From positions 719,922-783,921 of the forward strand of contig NZ_OEQH01000001.1 of the NCBI RefSeq assembly GCF_900240385.1: a stretch of 64,000 nucleotides of DNA, written 5' to 3'. Origin of the DNA: Clostridium minihomine (lineage in GTDB: Bacteria > Bacillota > Clostridia > Oscillospirales > Acutalibacteraceae). Under the pieces are notes generated by a model. It was not told the DNA's origin and did not search any database. It saw only the letters and a program-made list of their open reading frames with translations. A program made the position numbers and the translations under genes. Below, piece after piece: positions 7,452-16,661 of the stretch. How positions within the stretch are numbered: the first letter of the stretch is position 1; every line of letters starts with the position of its first letter.

Positions 7452-8819
7452 TCAGGTCATAAAGTCGATAAACGATTTGCTCAGGATTTTTGTGCCCATA
7501 GACAAAGCAGCATTGTAAGCATACTGCTGCATGTAAAAATCCATAATGGCTACACCGGGATCCACATACTCAATTGCTTGGCTGCGTTCCACAATGGCAT
7601 CGCCCATTGCTTCCAAATTCGTTTTCATGGTGCTTAAAAAGTTTGATTTGGAACCGGATTTTGTAATTGAGCCAAGCAAAGCCTGTCCTTGTTCTGAGAA
7701 CTTATCTAAATAAGGACGAATATTATCAATGGAAAAATCATCTTTTTCCAATTGGTCTGCAATTTGACCCATCAGGGTATATAGGTTGTTAGAAATTCCG
7801 GTGCCATCAGAGGCACTGTTGCCAAATCCCAGAAAAGAAATGCCCGGAATTGCAGCATTAAATGCACTTTGCGAGTTGATCGAAGTGCTGTTGGGCTCGG
7901 AAGTGGTTTTCAGGCCCATTCCCAAATTGATCAAAATTTCTTCTTCCGCCAATTTGGCAAGACCTGCCTGACCGATATTACTGGTAAGCTCTTCTGAAAT
8001 GACCGTCTCAAATCCACCGGATCCATCAGGAATGGAAACAGCCCGATTCATGTCGCCGGTAATCCGAATATTTGTAAAATCAATATCAGGGTAGCCTTTT
8101 AACAGGTTTAGCAAATCCTGATTGGTTTTAATTTTAGATAAATCAGTTTCAATGGTAATCTGAGTATCCGAAACAGAAATTTTGGTGGTGTCAGGGGTAG
8201 AGGACTGTGAAACCTTTAAGGTCATCCCGTCTTTAATTACTTTTCCGGTATCGGGGTCTGTAATTTCACCGGGGCCGAACTCAATTAAAGTTCCGTTAAA
8301 ATTGGCAACCGGGCCATTTTCTATTTTTCCGGTGTCTACATTGATTCCGCGGTACAAAAGCTCCCCTTTACCATTAACAGAAAAAGGTGCTTCTGTCATT
8401 TCGGTTCCGCCAAATACATATTTCTCTGCAAATTTTGTATTGAGAGGGGACAAAAAGGCCTGCTGCATCTGCCGCAGTTTATCGGCAATAATGGAACGAT
8501 CTTCTTTTGACATCGTGCCGGTAATTGCCTGAATCACGTCCCCGGTATCTGCACTGCTCACAATGTCATAAATAGATTTCATGGCGCTTTGCGACGTCAT
8601 CAACTGACTTTCAATGTCACCTAACGAATCCTGATAGGTTTGGTTTTCGGCTTGTTCTCTGCGAAAACGGTAAAGCTTTGTAGCGGAAAAAGGATCTTCC
8701 GATGTTTTTTCAAAGTTTCTGAATGTGGTCGCTTTATTGTTCGCCGCATTCAGCTGACCCAATGAAGTGTTCAGATTTTTTGTATATTGTCCCGCAATCA
8801 TGCCCATTGTAATTCTCAT
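7452..8819 (-). CDS. flgL: Flagellar hook-filament junction protein FlgL (HAP3)
   Basis: The 455-residue protein joins filament to hook together with FlgK. The N-terminus MRITMGMIAGQYTKNLNTSLGQLN and C-terminal helix (QYAYNAALSMGTKI) resemble flagellin D0/D1 and identify FlgL. It is longer than the roughly 300-residue enteric FlgL: the extra length is a Ser/Thr/Asp-rich central domain at about residues 150-330. The start has SD GGAGGAATG about 10 bp upstream. It lies 24 bp after flgK and is read through into fliW. Confidence 0.93.
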   Translation of the reverse strand: MRITMGMIAGQYTKNLNTSLGQLNAANNKATTFRNFEKTSEDPFSATKLYRFRREQAENQTYQDSLGDIESQLMTSQSAMKSIYDIVSSADTGDVIQAITGTMSKEDRSIIADKLRQMQQAFLSPLNTKFAEKYVFGGTEMTEAPFSVNGKGELLYRGINVDTGKIENGPVANFNGTLIEFGPGEITDPDTGKVIKDGMTLKVSQSSTPDTTKISVSDTQITIETDLSKIKTNQDLLNLLKGYPDIDFTNIRITGDMNRAVSIPDGSGGFETVISEELTSNIGQAGLAKLAEEEILINLGMGLKTTSEPNSTSINSQSAFNAAIPGISFLGFGNSASDGTGISNNLYTLMGQIADQLEKDDFSIDNIRPYLDKFSEQGQALLGSITKSGSKSNFLSTMKTNLEAMGDAIVERSQAIEYVDPGVAIMDFYMQQYAYNAALSMGTKILSKSFIDFMT

Positions 8820-8843
8820 GGCACATTCCTCCTTTATTCCATA

Positions 8844-10574
8844 TTAACGGCCGACAATTCCCATTCGGTTAATTATCGTGTCTAATGCCTCATCCATGGT
8901 TGTCATAAAACGAGAAGAAGCGGTCAAAGCCTGATTGTACATTATCAGGTTAATGCCTTCTTCGTTCAGATCCACAGAAGAAATCGAGGCTCTTTGAGTA
9001 TCGATGCCAGTCAGGTTTGAAACATAGGTTTCGTTTTGGTTCAAAGTGGTTTTAATGTCCAAACCCAGCGTGGTGGAAACCTTAGAAACAAAAGAATTCA
9101 AAGAGGAAGTAAACAAAGAGATCCCCTTGTCGGTTTCAAATGTCTGCTCTTTTGAGAATTGAAGTACCATATAAAGGATGTTTTTTCCGCTGCTGGAATT
9201 GTCTACGCCTTCCAACGTTTCTTCCTTTGAAGCTGTGATGTAATTTCCAACCGCTTTGTCCCATTCCTTAGAAATAGAAATATTAGAGGCGGTGATTTTG
9301 GGGGAAGAAGCGGGATCATTGGGGTTATAATCACTGGAAGCAAACAGGGGTTTGTCAACAGCAACCGAGCCGCCGCCTTCCACAGTTGTGGTTGTGGCGT
9401 TCGCCTTATTCATTGTATCAGCCAATGTTTGTGCCATCTGATCCATGATTTTTTCATAATAACCGATTCCGCGGCTGGTGGTGGACAAAGCCCCTGTGGC
9501 GATGGTTTCGGTGGAACCGCCGACGGTGACATCCATCTTTCCCGATGCCATTGCATCAAATTCACCGCTGTCGTTAAGCATTGTCAGGTATCCGCTAAAA
9601 ATTCCGGTGCCAAAACTGTCGTTAAATACTTTGTGTGTTCCGTCGGAATTATTGATCATCTCGCCGCCAAAGCCACGGATATAGACGGAAACATTCAAGT
9701 CTTTTTTTGCGTATACATGTTCTGCCCCGGTGCTGTCAGCTGCTGTATATTGTATCGTGTCTTGATTCTGCGCAGCTTCAAACTGAACAAATTTGTCGTT
9801 GTTAATCAGGGGAATACTGTTGTTGCCATTAACCAGGTTGACCTGCATTTCTTCCACTGTGCGGCCTGCGCCGATCGAAACCGATGTGGTGCTCACCTGA
9901 ATATTAAACTGCTGGCTTAGCTGATCCAGAAGGGCATTGCGCTGATCGCGAAGTTCCAAAGCGGGAACCTGAGAAATATCGCAGCTTTTAATTTCGCGGT
10001 TTAGCTGAGCAATGCTTTCCAGAATACTGTTGGCTTGTCCGATACCGGCGCTTAAAAAAGAGTCGGTTTCCTGCTTGCGGACATCTGCCAGCTGTGTGGC
10101 AGCATTGTGGAACGCCTGTGTCAGCAAGAGAGCCGAGTTTTTAACAATGGTTTCCAGATTGGAATCTGCGGGGGAGTTCGCTAAAGTATTCAGCTGTTTA
10201 ATCAGATCGGTTATCTGATTGTTGATTCCATTATTTTTGATTTCATCAAAGATACTTTCAAGACTGCTTAGTGTATTGGCTTCGGTTCCGCTTTTTCCCA
10301 CTTTGCCGCTTTCCATACGGTAGCGCACATCCAGATAGGGGTCGCGAAGCTGAGAAACACCTTTTGCTTCTACGCCGCCGCCAATGGCCATATCACTGGG
10401 GTTTGCATAACGCATATTATTGCCGGAAGAACCCACCGCATAGGCGTCCAAGCGTTGACGTGTATAACCGGTTGTATTGACGTTTGACATGTTTTGGCCG
10501 GTGATTCTCAAATTGTATTGGGCGGCCTGAATGCCGCTTCGTGCTACATAATAAGAAGAAAAGCTAGACGCCAT
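8844..10574 (-). CDS. flgK: Flagellar hook-associated protein FlgK (HAP1)
   Basis: The 576-residue protein is the first hook-filament junction protein. The ATG at 10574 (MASSFSSYYVARSGIQ) has AAGGAG upstream; the in-frame GTG/ATG further 5' would overlap flgN. The N-terminal rod-type motif (AQYNLRITGQNMSNVNTTGYTRQR) and the C-terminal SVDLNEEGINLIMYNQALTASSRFM motif are diagnostic. A long variable domain fills the centre. FlgN, encoded immediately upstream, is its export chaperone. Confidence 0.96.
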   Translation of the reverse strand: MASSFSSYYVARSGIQAAQYNLRITGQNMSNVNTTGYTRQRLDAYAVGSSGNNMRYANPSDMAIGGGVEAKGVSQLRDPYLDVRYRMESGKVGKSGTEANTLSSLESIFDEIKNNGINNQITDLIKQLNTLANSPADSNLETIVKNSALLLTQAFHNAATQLADVRKQETDSFLSAGIGQANSILESIAQLNREIKSCDISQVPALELRDQRNALLDQLSQQFNIQVSTTSVSIGAGRTVEEMQVNLVNGNNSIPLINNDKFVQFEAAQNQDTIQYTAADSTGAEHVYAKKDLNVSVYIRGFGGEMINNSDGTHKVFNDSFGTGIFSGYLTMLNDSGEFDAMASGKMDVTVGGSTETIATGALSTTSRGIGYYEKIMDQMAQTLADTMNKANATTTTVEGGGSVAVDKPLFASSDYNPNDPASSPKITASNISISKEWDKAVGNYITASKEETLEGVDNSSSGKNILYMVLQFSKEQTFETDKGISLFTSSLNSFVSKVSTTLGLDIKTTLNQNETYVSNLTGIDTQRASISSVDLNEEGINLIMYNQALTASSRFMTTMDEALDTIINRMGIVGR

Positions 10575-10588
10575 AATTTCCGCGCTCC

Positions 10589-11068
10589 TTACACTTTTTT
10601 TGAAATAAAGCCTCGGGATTGACATTCTTCCCGGGCTTTCGCATCGTATTTTTTTTGCAGTTCCGGCTGATTCTTTATTTTCTTAATCTCCATTTCTACT
10701 CGGCGCAGCCGAAGTTCGGCCAAATAGTTGCAACGAAGATTCATTTCTTTCAGTTCTAAAATAACACCGGAAAGATTCTGATACAATTCTTCCGCCTGTG
10801 CACGAAGGGAAGAATCAAACAAAGGCAGCAGCTCCCGAAAAGTCGCTGTTGGCAGCGGGGTCTGCTTCATCAGCCGGTCTCGTTCCAGTTCCATTCCTCG
10901 GGATTTCAGCATATATGCCTCTTCGGTTTTTACATGGGCATCCAGCTTATCCACTCTGTTCTGGGTAATATCTTGATATTTCTCTGTTTCTAATAATAAA
11001 AATTCTTGAAAAAAAACGAGATACCGTTTTAGAAAATCAATAAATTGTTCCGATAGTGCCCGATCCAT
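10589..11068 (-). CDS. flgN: FlgN-like flagellar export chaperone
   Basis: The 159-residue, highly helical, charged protein fits the FlgN family, which chaperones FlgK and FlgL to the export gate. The start is placed at the ATG at 11068 with GAGGAG seven bases upstream; the ATG at 11083 lacks spacing. Sequence conservation of FlgN is low, so the call rests on length, all-helical character, the position directly before flgK, and the gene order flgM-flgN-flgK-flgL found across Firmicutes. Confidence 0.82.
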   Translation of the reverse strand: MDRALSEQFIDFLKRYLVFFQEFLLLETEKYQDITQNRVDKLDAHVKTEEAYMLKSRGMELERDRLMKQTPLPTATFRELLPLFDSSLRAQAEELYQNLSGVILELKEMNLRCNYLAELRLRRVEMEIKKIKNQPELQKKYDAKAREECQSRGFISKKV

Positions 11069-11134
11069 TTTATCACTCCTCACATCATGAATCCAGCGGA
11101 AAGCTTTTGCCTGTCACATCTTTTGCGGTGTGAC

Positions 11135-11461
11135 TCAGCCAAGTTGATCCAGCAAAAGGCCGGCCAGCTCTTTTGCGTCCACCTGATAACTGCCGGAATC
11201 TATCTTTGCTTTTAAATCGGCTAAAAAAGCCGGATCTTTTTCCTGCTTTAAACCGGATATAATCTGTTCTTTGGCTTTTGTTAAAGTGGGACGTTCATTT
11301 TGGGTATGCTGAGAAATCTCGATGGTATCACGTTTGGCGGAATCCGAAATTTGATTCAGCTTTGCCACATTGCTTTGCTGACTGGGCTCGCTGCTTTGTG
11401 TCAATTTATTTAAATTATTATTGATTGCATTGGGCACATACCCCTGTTTATCAATCCTCAT
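11135..11461 (-). CDS. flgM: Anti-sigma-28 factor FlgM
   Basis: The 108-residue protein holds FliA inactive until the hook is complete and FlgM is exported. It starts at the ATG at 11461 (MRIDKQGYVPNAI, SD GAGGTGAAGAAG). The N-terminal half is Gln/Asn/Ser-rich and disordered; the C-terminal half contains the sigma-binding helices (DTIEISQH, KAKEQIISGLKQ, KIDSGSYQVDAKELAGLLLDQL), matching the family's V/I-D-x-x-x-L-A pattern. It has its own sigma-28 promoter, so FliA activity raises its own inhibitor. Confidence 0.94.
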   Translation of the reverse strand: MRIDKQGYVPNAINNNLNKLTQSSEPSQQSNVAKLNQISDSAKRDTIEISQHTQNERPTLTKAKEQIISGLKQEKDPAFLADLKAKIDSGSYQVDAKELAGLLLDQLG

Positions 11462-11482
11462 CTTCTTCACCTCATAATCATA

Positions 11483-11509
11483 ATATCGGCATAATACCAA
11501 AACAATTTA
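11483..11509 (-). promoter_or_regulatory. Sigma-28 promoter of the flgM-flgN-flgK-flgL-fliW-csrA operon
   Basis: On the minus strand TAAA (11509-11506), 15 bp, GCCGATAT (11490-11483). This is a 7 of 8 match in the -10 element with exact spacing. The start codon is only about 22 bp from the -10, so the leader is very short. Confidence 0.92.
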
Positions 11510-11898
11510 GAAGATTTTTTGAATGTGGCATATTTTTCTATCTATATTATTTAAAATTGTTTAAATGAAAATCACGGGGTTCTATTCTTCTCTTAACAAT
11601 ATAATGATTGACTAAAATAAAGTGCCCGAAAAGGTTAGAATTTTTATAATGTTTTTGCAAGAAATATCATTGGAAATATCTGTTGTAATAATAGGTTAAA
11701 GTTTGCAGAAATAAGTTGACTATTGTCACTTCGCTGTATATAATTAGTTTGAATCCAGTCACAAAATATTTACAGATTATACATTTTTTGGGATTTTCTA
11801 ATATTTCTTACTTTTTAGTAAAAAAGTGAGCTTTCGCTGACAATAAGTCAAAGAATATGAAATGGGTTATAGATTATATATAGATAAGGGGTGCTTGA
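11510..11898 (+). promoter_or_regulatory. Divergent intergenic region with sigma-A promoter of the flgB operon
   Basis: The 390-bp AT-rich gap separates the divergent flagellar operons. A near-perfect sigma-A promoter reads TTGACT (11716-11721), 17 bp, TATAAT (11739-11744), predicting a start near 11751 and a 150-nt leader for flgB. Within the leader an A/T-rich 10-bp hairpin spans about 11809-11831. The rest (11510-11700) shows no gene, and I cannot identify a regulator operator. Confidence 0.8.
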
Positions 11899-12285
11899 AT
11901 GGATTGGCTTAATAGTATTTCCACAACTCTTCTGACAAAAGATTTGGATGGGCTGTGGCTTCGGCAAAGGGCAATTTCAGGCAATTTGGCGAACTGGGAA
12001 ACACCGGGATACAAAAGCAAAAATGTAAGTTTTGAAGAAGAGCTGCAAAAAAGTCTTGCGCAGTCGGTGCAAAAAAAGTCGGATTTCGTAAAATTAATTG
12101 ACAGTACTCAGCCAACAGTAACGGTGTCAGAGGAACTCTCTCAGCGTTTGGATGGCAATAATGTGGATCTGGAACAGCAAAATGTAGAATTTGCAAGAAC
12201 TCAAATCAATTATATGTATTCTCTTCGTGAGCTTTCGGATCATTTTGCGCGATTGCGCTATGTGATAACGGAAGGAAGAGGGTAA
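11899..12285 (+). CDS. flgB: Flagellar basal-body rod protein FlgB
   Basis: The 128-residue proximal rod subunit is the first gene of the plus-strand fla/che operon. The conserved rod-type N-terminal motif (RQRAISGNLANWETPGYKSK) and the C-terminal DLEQQNVEFARTQINYMYSLRELSDHFA helix identify FlgB rather than FlgC. SD AAGGGG lies 9 bp before the ATG. flgC follows 25 bp downstream. Confidence 0.95.
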   Translation: MDWLNSISTTLLTKDLDGLWLRQRAISGNLANWETPGYKSKNVSFEEELQKSLAQSVQKKSDFVKLIDSTQPTVTVSEELSQRLDGNNVDLEQQNVEFARTQINYMYSLRELSDHFARLRYVITEGRG

Positions 12286-12310
12286 AAGAAACAGAGAGGA
12301 CGGAACAATC

Positions 12311-12760
12311 GTGGCTTTTTTAAGTTCCCTGGATATCAGTGCATCCGCTTTAACGGCGGAACGATTTCGAATGGATATCATTTCTGAAAACATGGCGAAT
12401 TCTTCCACGACCCGAACCGAAAACGGCGGCGCTTACCGCAGAAAACTGGTAGTAATGCAGACCCAAGGGGAAGAAGCGTCTCAGTTTCGCCGGATTCTGC
12501 AAAGCAAAATGGATGTTGACCGGCAGACCGGGCAGGGAGTTCGTGTGGTAGAGATAGCGGAAGATCCCAGCGAGCTGACACCGGTGTATGATCCGACTCA
12601 TCCCGATGCCAACGAAGAAGGGTATGTAATGATGCCGAATGTGGACCCGGTTAAAGAAACCATTGACATGATGGCCGCCACACGGGCATATGAAGCAAAC
12701 CTGACGATGTTTAATGCTGTAAAAAATATGGCTATTAAGGCTTTGGAGATGGGGAGATAA
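12311..12760 (+). CDS. flgC: Flagellar basal-body rod protein FlgC
   Basis: The 149-residue proximal rod protein has a GTG start at 12311 preceded by GAGAGGA. The N-terminal DISASALTAERFRMDIISENMANSSTTRTENGG and C-terminal motif (GYVMMPNVDPVKETIDMMAATRAYEANL) are diagnostic of FlgC. Length is normal. It lies between flgB and fliE as in most Firmicutes. Confidence 0.96.
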   Translation: MAFLSSLDISASALTAERFRMDIISENMANSSTTRTENGGAYRRKLVVMQTQGEEASQFRRILQSKMDVDRQTGQGVRVVEIAEDPSELTPVYDPTHPDANEEGYVMMPNVDPVKETIDMMAATRAYEANLTMFNAVKNMAIKALEMGR

Positions 12761-12766
12761 ATCATT

Positions 12767-13066
12767 ATGATGATATTACCAATACAACCGATTGAATCAA
12801 TTGAAGCATTAAATCAGAAAAATATTGTATCTGCTGATAAGGCGCAGCTGCCTTTTCAATCTTTTTTTCAGGATGCAATTAATAATGTAAAAGAAACCGA
12901 TCACGCGGTACAAGAAGAAGTCTATAAGCTTGCCACGGGTCAGTCTGATGACTTACATAATATTACCATCGCGTCACAAAAAGCGACTATGTCAGTTCAG
13001 CTGTTGGTTCAGCTTCGCAATAAGGCGCTTGACGCCTATAACGAAGTTATGAGGATGAATGTTTAG
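12767..13066 (+). CDS. fliE: Flagellar hook-basal body protein FliE
   Basis: The 99-residue protein is the MS-ring to rod adaptor. The C-terminal half (LHNITIASQKATMSVQLLVQLRNKALDAYNEVMRMNV) is the conserved FliE domain. ATG ATG at 12767/12770 leaves the exact start ambiguous by one codon. It lies 6 bp after flgC and 66 bp before fliF. Confidence 0.93.
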   Translation: MMILPIQPIESIEALNQKNIVSADKAQLPFQSFFQDAINNVKETDHAVQEEVYKLATGQSDDLHNITIASQKATMSVQLLVQLRNKALDAYNEVMRMNV

Positions 13067-13132
13067 TATTCCTGATGTTGACATTACTTTAATACTACAT
13101 TTATTTTGGAAAGGCGTCTGGCAGGGTGCACA

Positions 13133-14827
13133 ATGAGTGAACAACTGAAGAAATATGTAGAACCAGTAAAAACGTTTTGGGTAAATTTAACCAAAAATAA
13201 AAAAATAGCTTTAATAGGCGGTTTCGCGGGAATTGTGCTAATAGCTGTATTGGCCGCGTATTTATTAAATCGTCAGCCTTTTGTGATACTTTATCCCGGG
13301 ATGGAACAGCAGGAAGCGGTTGAAGTAATGACCGAGCTAAAGGGCCGGGGTGTGGAATACAAAGAAAACAGCGGAACTATTATGGTTCCCAAGAATCAGG
13401 AAAATGCGCTGCGGATGGATTTGGCGAATATGGGATATCCCAAAACCGCCCCCAATTATGATTTCTTTACAACCAATACAGATGTAATGACCACAGACTA
13501 TGAGAAGAAAACCATTGAAAAGTACCAGCTCAATCAAAGGCTGGAAGCGGTTATTAAAACACTGGAAGGTGTAAAAAATTCGAACGTTACCATTAGTATT
13601 CCCGAACAGAACAGCTATGCTTGGGATGACAATGCGGCGTCCACTACGGCTTCTGTGGCTGTGACCATGTATAATGGAAAGTCCCTTCAGCCCAAACAGG
13701 TCAACGGAATTAAACAGCTGGTTTCAAAAAGTGTTCCCAATCTTTTGACTGAAAATGTTGCGGTTGTGGATACGGCCACCGGTGAGGAACTAAGTTCCGA
13801 CAATGGCGGAGATGGAAATCAGGTTGACATTTCGCAGTTTAAGCGAACCATTGAAAAGGCATATGAAAATGATGTGGCAACCAGTGTGCTGAAAGTGTTA
13901 GCTCCCGTTTTTGGTGCGAACAATGTGGGGGTTACGGCTAAAAGTGTGGTGGATGTAGATAAAAAAATCCAGGAAATCGTCACCTATCAGCCTTCTTCTG
14001 AAAATGGGAATACCGGTGTTGTCAGTGAGTCCTCTCAAGTTCAGGAACAGGAACGGGCGGGCGGCACAACAGGCGGTACAGCCGGGGAAGAGGCAAATGC
14101 AGACGTTACTACATATCCTGGGGTAAAAGTAGACGGCAACACCATTTATGCCAAGGACGAGCAGTCTTATAAATATTTGGTCAGTCAGGTCAAACAGCAG
14201 ATTCAAGGGGATGCGGCCAGCATCAAAGATATGACCATTTCGGTGGTTATCAATCAGGAAATGATGAACGATAACCAGCGCACTCAAATTGCCTCTTTGG
14301 TAGCGCATGCTGCCGCGGTGGACGCCTCTAAGGTAGTCGTGTATAACGCGGTGTTTGCAGAGCCAGCCACTACAGAAACGGCCTCTCCTGGCCTTATCGG
14401 CAAAGAAATGGCCCGCATTCTGACTTATGTGGGAATCGGTGCGGCGGTTCTGCTGCTGTTAACTATGATTGCTCTGATTGCTGTGAAATCCAGGAAGAAG
14501 CGTATGGTTACGGCCGAAGGCACCGAATTGGAAGTGCCCGAGGATTTCTATGAGCTGACTCCTGTTGGCGAGCAAGGGGAGATTTCGGAGGAACCAGAGG
14601 AAGAGGGGAGTCCGGAAGATTTGGCGAAAGAAGAAGCGAAACAGGCTGCCGAAGAAGCTTTGCGCAATAAAAAAGAAGCTTTGGAGGCTCTGGAAAAATC
14701 CAGAGAAATGCAGACTGGCAAAGAACAAATTCTGCGTGGCAAACTGAAGGATTTCGCCGCTCAGAATCCTGAAATTGCGGCACAATTGATCCGAACTTGG
14801 TTAAGGGGTGATGATTTTAATGCCTGA
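13133..14827 (+). CDS. fliF: Flagellar MS-ring protein FliF
   Basis: The 564-residue protein forms the membrane/supramembrane ring. The ATG at 13133 (SD AGGGTG) is preferred to a TTG 27 bp upstream. TM1 lies near residues 27-46 and TM2 near 434-455 (ILTYVGIGAAVLLLLTMIALIAV). Between them are the periplasmic ring-building motifs (QPFVILYPGM, YEKKTIEKYQLNQRLEAVIKTLEGVKNSNVTISIPE). The C-terminal tail (QNPEIAAQLIRTWLRGDD) binds FliG. A Glu-rich stretch precedes this tail. It overlaps fliG by 8 bp. Confidence 0.96.
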   Translation: MSEQLKKYVEPVKTFWVNLTKNKKIALIGGFAGIVLIAVLAAYLLNRQPFVILYPGMEQQEAVEVMTELKGRGVEYKENSGTIMVPKNQENALRMDLANMGYPKTAPNYDFFTTNTDVMTTDYEKKTIEKYQLNQRLEAVIKTLEGVKNSNVTISIPEQNSYAWDDNAASTTASVAVTMYNGKSLQPKQVNGIKQLVSKSVPNLLTENVAVVDTATGEELSSDNGGDGNQVDISQFKRTIEKAYENDVATSVLKVLAPVFGANNVGVTAKSVVDVDKKIQEIVTYQPSSENGNTGVVSESSQVQEQERAGGTTGGTAGEEANADVTTYPGVKVDGNTIYAKDEQSYKYLVSQVKQQIQGDAASIKDMTISVVINQEMMNDNQRTQIASLVAHAAAVDASKVVVYNAVFAEPATTETASPGLIGKEMARILTYVGIGAAVLLLLTMIALIAVKSRKKRMVTAEGTELEVPEDFYELTPVGEQGEISEEPEEEGSPEDLAKEEAKQAAEEALRNKKEALEALEKSREMQTGKEQILRGKLKDFAAQNPEIAAQLIRTWLRGDDFNA

Positions 14828-15827
14828 TGCAACAATTAATGGCCCACAAAAGGCTGCCTCTGTAATCGTGGCACTGGGTGCGGAAAATGCCTCTAAAATC
14901 TATAAATACCTCAAAGAAGATGAAGTGGAACAGCTTACTTTTGAGATTGCCAGGCTAGAGCAAATGCCGGCACAGGAAGTGGAAGATACCCTGGATAATT
15001 TCTATCAGGTTTGCCTGACTCAAAAAGTAATTACCGAAGGCGGCGTGGAATACGCACGCAATGTTCTGGAAAAGGCTTATGGGCCGCAAATGGCCACCAC
15101 TTTGCTGGACAGGGTAACACGTTCGCTTCAAACAAAAGTGTTTGAGTTTATTCGCAAAGCGGATTATAAGAATATCATTGCAATTATTCAGAATGAACAT
15201 CCTCAAACCATTGCCATGATTCTTTCTTATACCAGGGCCGATCAAGCAGCCAGCGTCATTGGGGAACTGCCCAAAGACATCCGGCTGGAAGTGGTGGAGC
15301 GAATTGCTACCATGGATCGGACGTCGCCTGAGGTTGTCAAAATTGTGGAACAGAACTTGGAAAAGAAGTTCTCTTCTTTGATGTCTTTGGACTTCACCGA
15401 AATTGGTGGCGTCAACTATATTGCCGATATCATGAACAATATGGACAGAGCCAACGAAAAATATATATTCGATGAACTTACCCGTAAGGATGCGGCTTTG
15501 TGCGAAGAAATTCGCAAGCGGATGTTCGTTTTCGAGGATATTACTGCTTTGGACGATATGTCGATTCAGCGGTTCCTGCGCGAAGTGGATTCCAAAGATT
15601 TGGTGTTCGCGCTCAAGGGAGCCAACAAAGAAGTGGCCGAAGTTATCTTCAAGAATATGTCTACTCGTTCCAGCGAAAGCGTTCGTTCCGATCTGGAATA
15701 CACACACAACGTCAGACTGCGTGACGTGGAAGAGGCTCAGCAGCGCATTGTTGGCATTATCCGCCGTTTGGAAAGTGAGGGCGAGCTCGTCATCATGAAG
15801 GGCGGAAAGGATGAGTTCATTGCCTAA
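14820..15827 (+). CDS. fliG: Flagellar motor switch protein FliG
   Basis: The 335-residue protein is the C-ring component that contacts MotA and generates torque. The ATG at 14820 lies 11 bp after AAGGGG; GTG/ATG codons at 14808/14811 overlap the SD. The middle domain contains EHPQTIAMILSYTR, and the C-terminal domain carries charged torque-helix residues (DLVFALKGANKEVAEVIFKNMSTRSSESVRSDLE). Overlap with fliF and with fliH (17 bp) indicates translational coupling. Confidence 0.97.
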   Translation: MPDATINGPQKAASVIVALGAENASKIYKYLKEDEVEQLTFEIARLEQMPAQEVEDTLDNFYQVCLTQKVITEGGVEYARNVLEKAYGPQMATTLLDRVTRSLQTKVFEFIRKADYKNIIAIIQNEHPQTIAMILSYTRADQAASVIGELPKDIRLEVVERIATMDRTSPEVVKIVEQNLEKKFSSLMSLDFTEIGGVNYIADIMNNMDRANEKYIFDELTRKDAALCEEIRKRMFVFEDITALDDMSIQRFLREVDSKDLVFALKGANKEVAEVIFKNMSTRSSESVRSDLEYTHNVRLRDVEEAQQRIVGIIRRLESEGELVIMKGGKDEFIA

Positions 15828-16632
15828 CATTATTAAGGCTTCGCAATATACCAATGTAACACACCAGAGCGCCAGCCTTTCTGAACTGGCCGTAAAACCG
15901 CGGCAGGATGCGAAGACGGCTGCCCCTGTAACGCTTGAGTCTGCAGAGGGACAGCGGGATGTGATTTTACAAGAGGCCTTAGAGCAGGCTAAAAATATTG
16001 TGGAAAATGCCCGCAGCTACACCATGAATCAGATGCGGGAATCGGCTGCCCAAATGAACGAAGAGGCGGCTCGGCTCAAGATTGTCAGCTATGAAGAGGG
16101 CTTTTCCAAAGGAATGAAAGAAGGAAGAGAGCAGGGCCTTCAAGAGGGACATGCTCAGGGTTATCAGGAAGGCTATGAGGAAGGTCAGGCTCTTGCCATT
16201 CGGCAAATGCAGGAACAGCGAGAAAAAATGCAGCAGGAATTCCGCCTCCTCATAGAAGAGCTGACTCAGAGCAAACAGAAGATTTTAGAACAGTTTCAAG
16301 AGGGAATTGAAATACTTTCTATTGAGATTGCGAAGAAAATTCTGAACCGGGAAATCAGTGAGGGAACTGCAGTTCCCTCCATTGTGTCAAGTGTGCTGGA
16401 AGCATATCGAGATCAGGAATGGGCACAGATTCATGTTTCGGAAAAGAATGCAGAGCTTCTTTTAGAAGATTCTGTGCTGATGGAAAAATTGCAGTTGGTT
16501 TCGAAAAACCTGAGGATTGTTCCTTGTGCGGACATGACAGACGGCGACTGCAAAATTGATCTTCCGGATCGTATGCTGGATGCTGGGGTTGACACACAAA
16601 TAAAAGAGATTGGTTACGAATTGCATTTGTAA
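15811..16632 (+). CDS. fliH: Flagellar export stator protein FliH
   Basis: The 273-residue protein anchors the FliI ATPase to the export apparatus. The start overlaps the end of fliG by 17 bp with SD GGAAAGG. A central GxxxG-repeat helix (EGFSKGMKEGREQGLQEGHA, residues about 90-130) is the hallmark of FliH. The C-terminal domain (LSIEIAKKILNREIS, DCKIDLPDRMLDAGVDTQIKEI) is the V-ATPase E-subunit-like part. Confidence 0.93.
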   Translation: MSSLPNIIKASQYTNVTHQSASLSELAVKPRQDAKTAAPVTLESAEGQRDVILQEALEQAKNIVENARSYTMNQMRESAAQMNEEAARLKIVSYEEGFSKGMKEGREQGLQEGHAQGYQEGYEEGQALAIRQMQEQREKMQQEFRLLIEELTQSKQKILEQFQEGIEILSIEIAKKILNREISEGTAVPSIVSSVLEAYRDQEWAQIHVSEKNAELLLEDSVLMEKLQLVSKNLRIVPCADMTDGDCKIDLPDRMLDAGVDTQIKEIGYELHL

Positions 16633-16661
16633 AGAAGTACCATAGAAAACGGAGGGCGGAT

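Noticed and set aside
14955..15854. 299-codon open frame antisense to fliG
   Set aside because: Same reason: shadow of the conserved fliG frame, no recognisable product.
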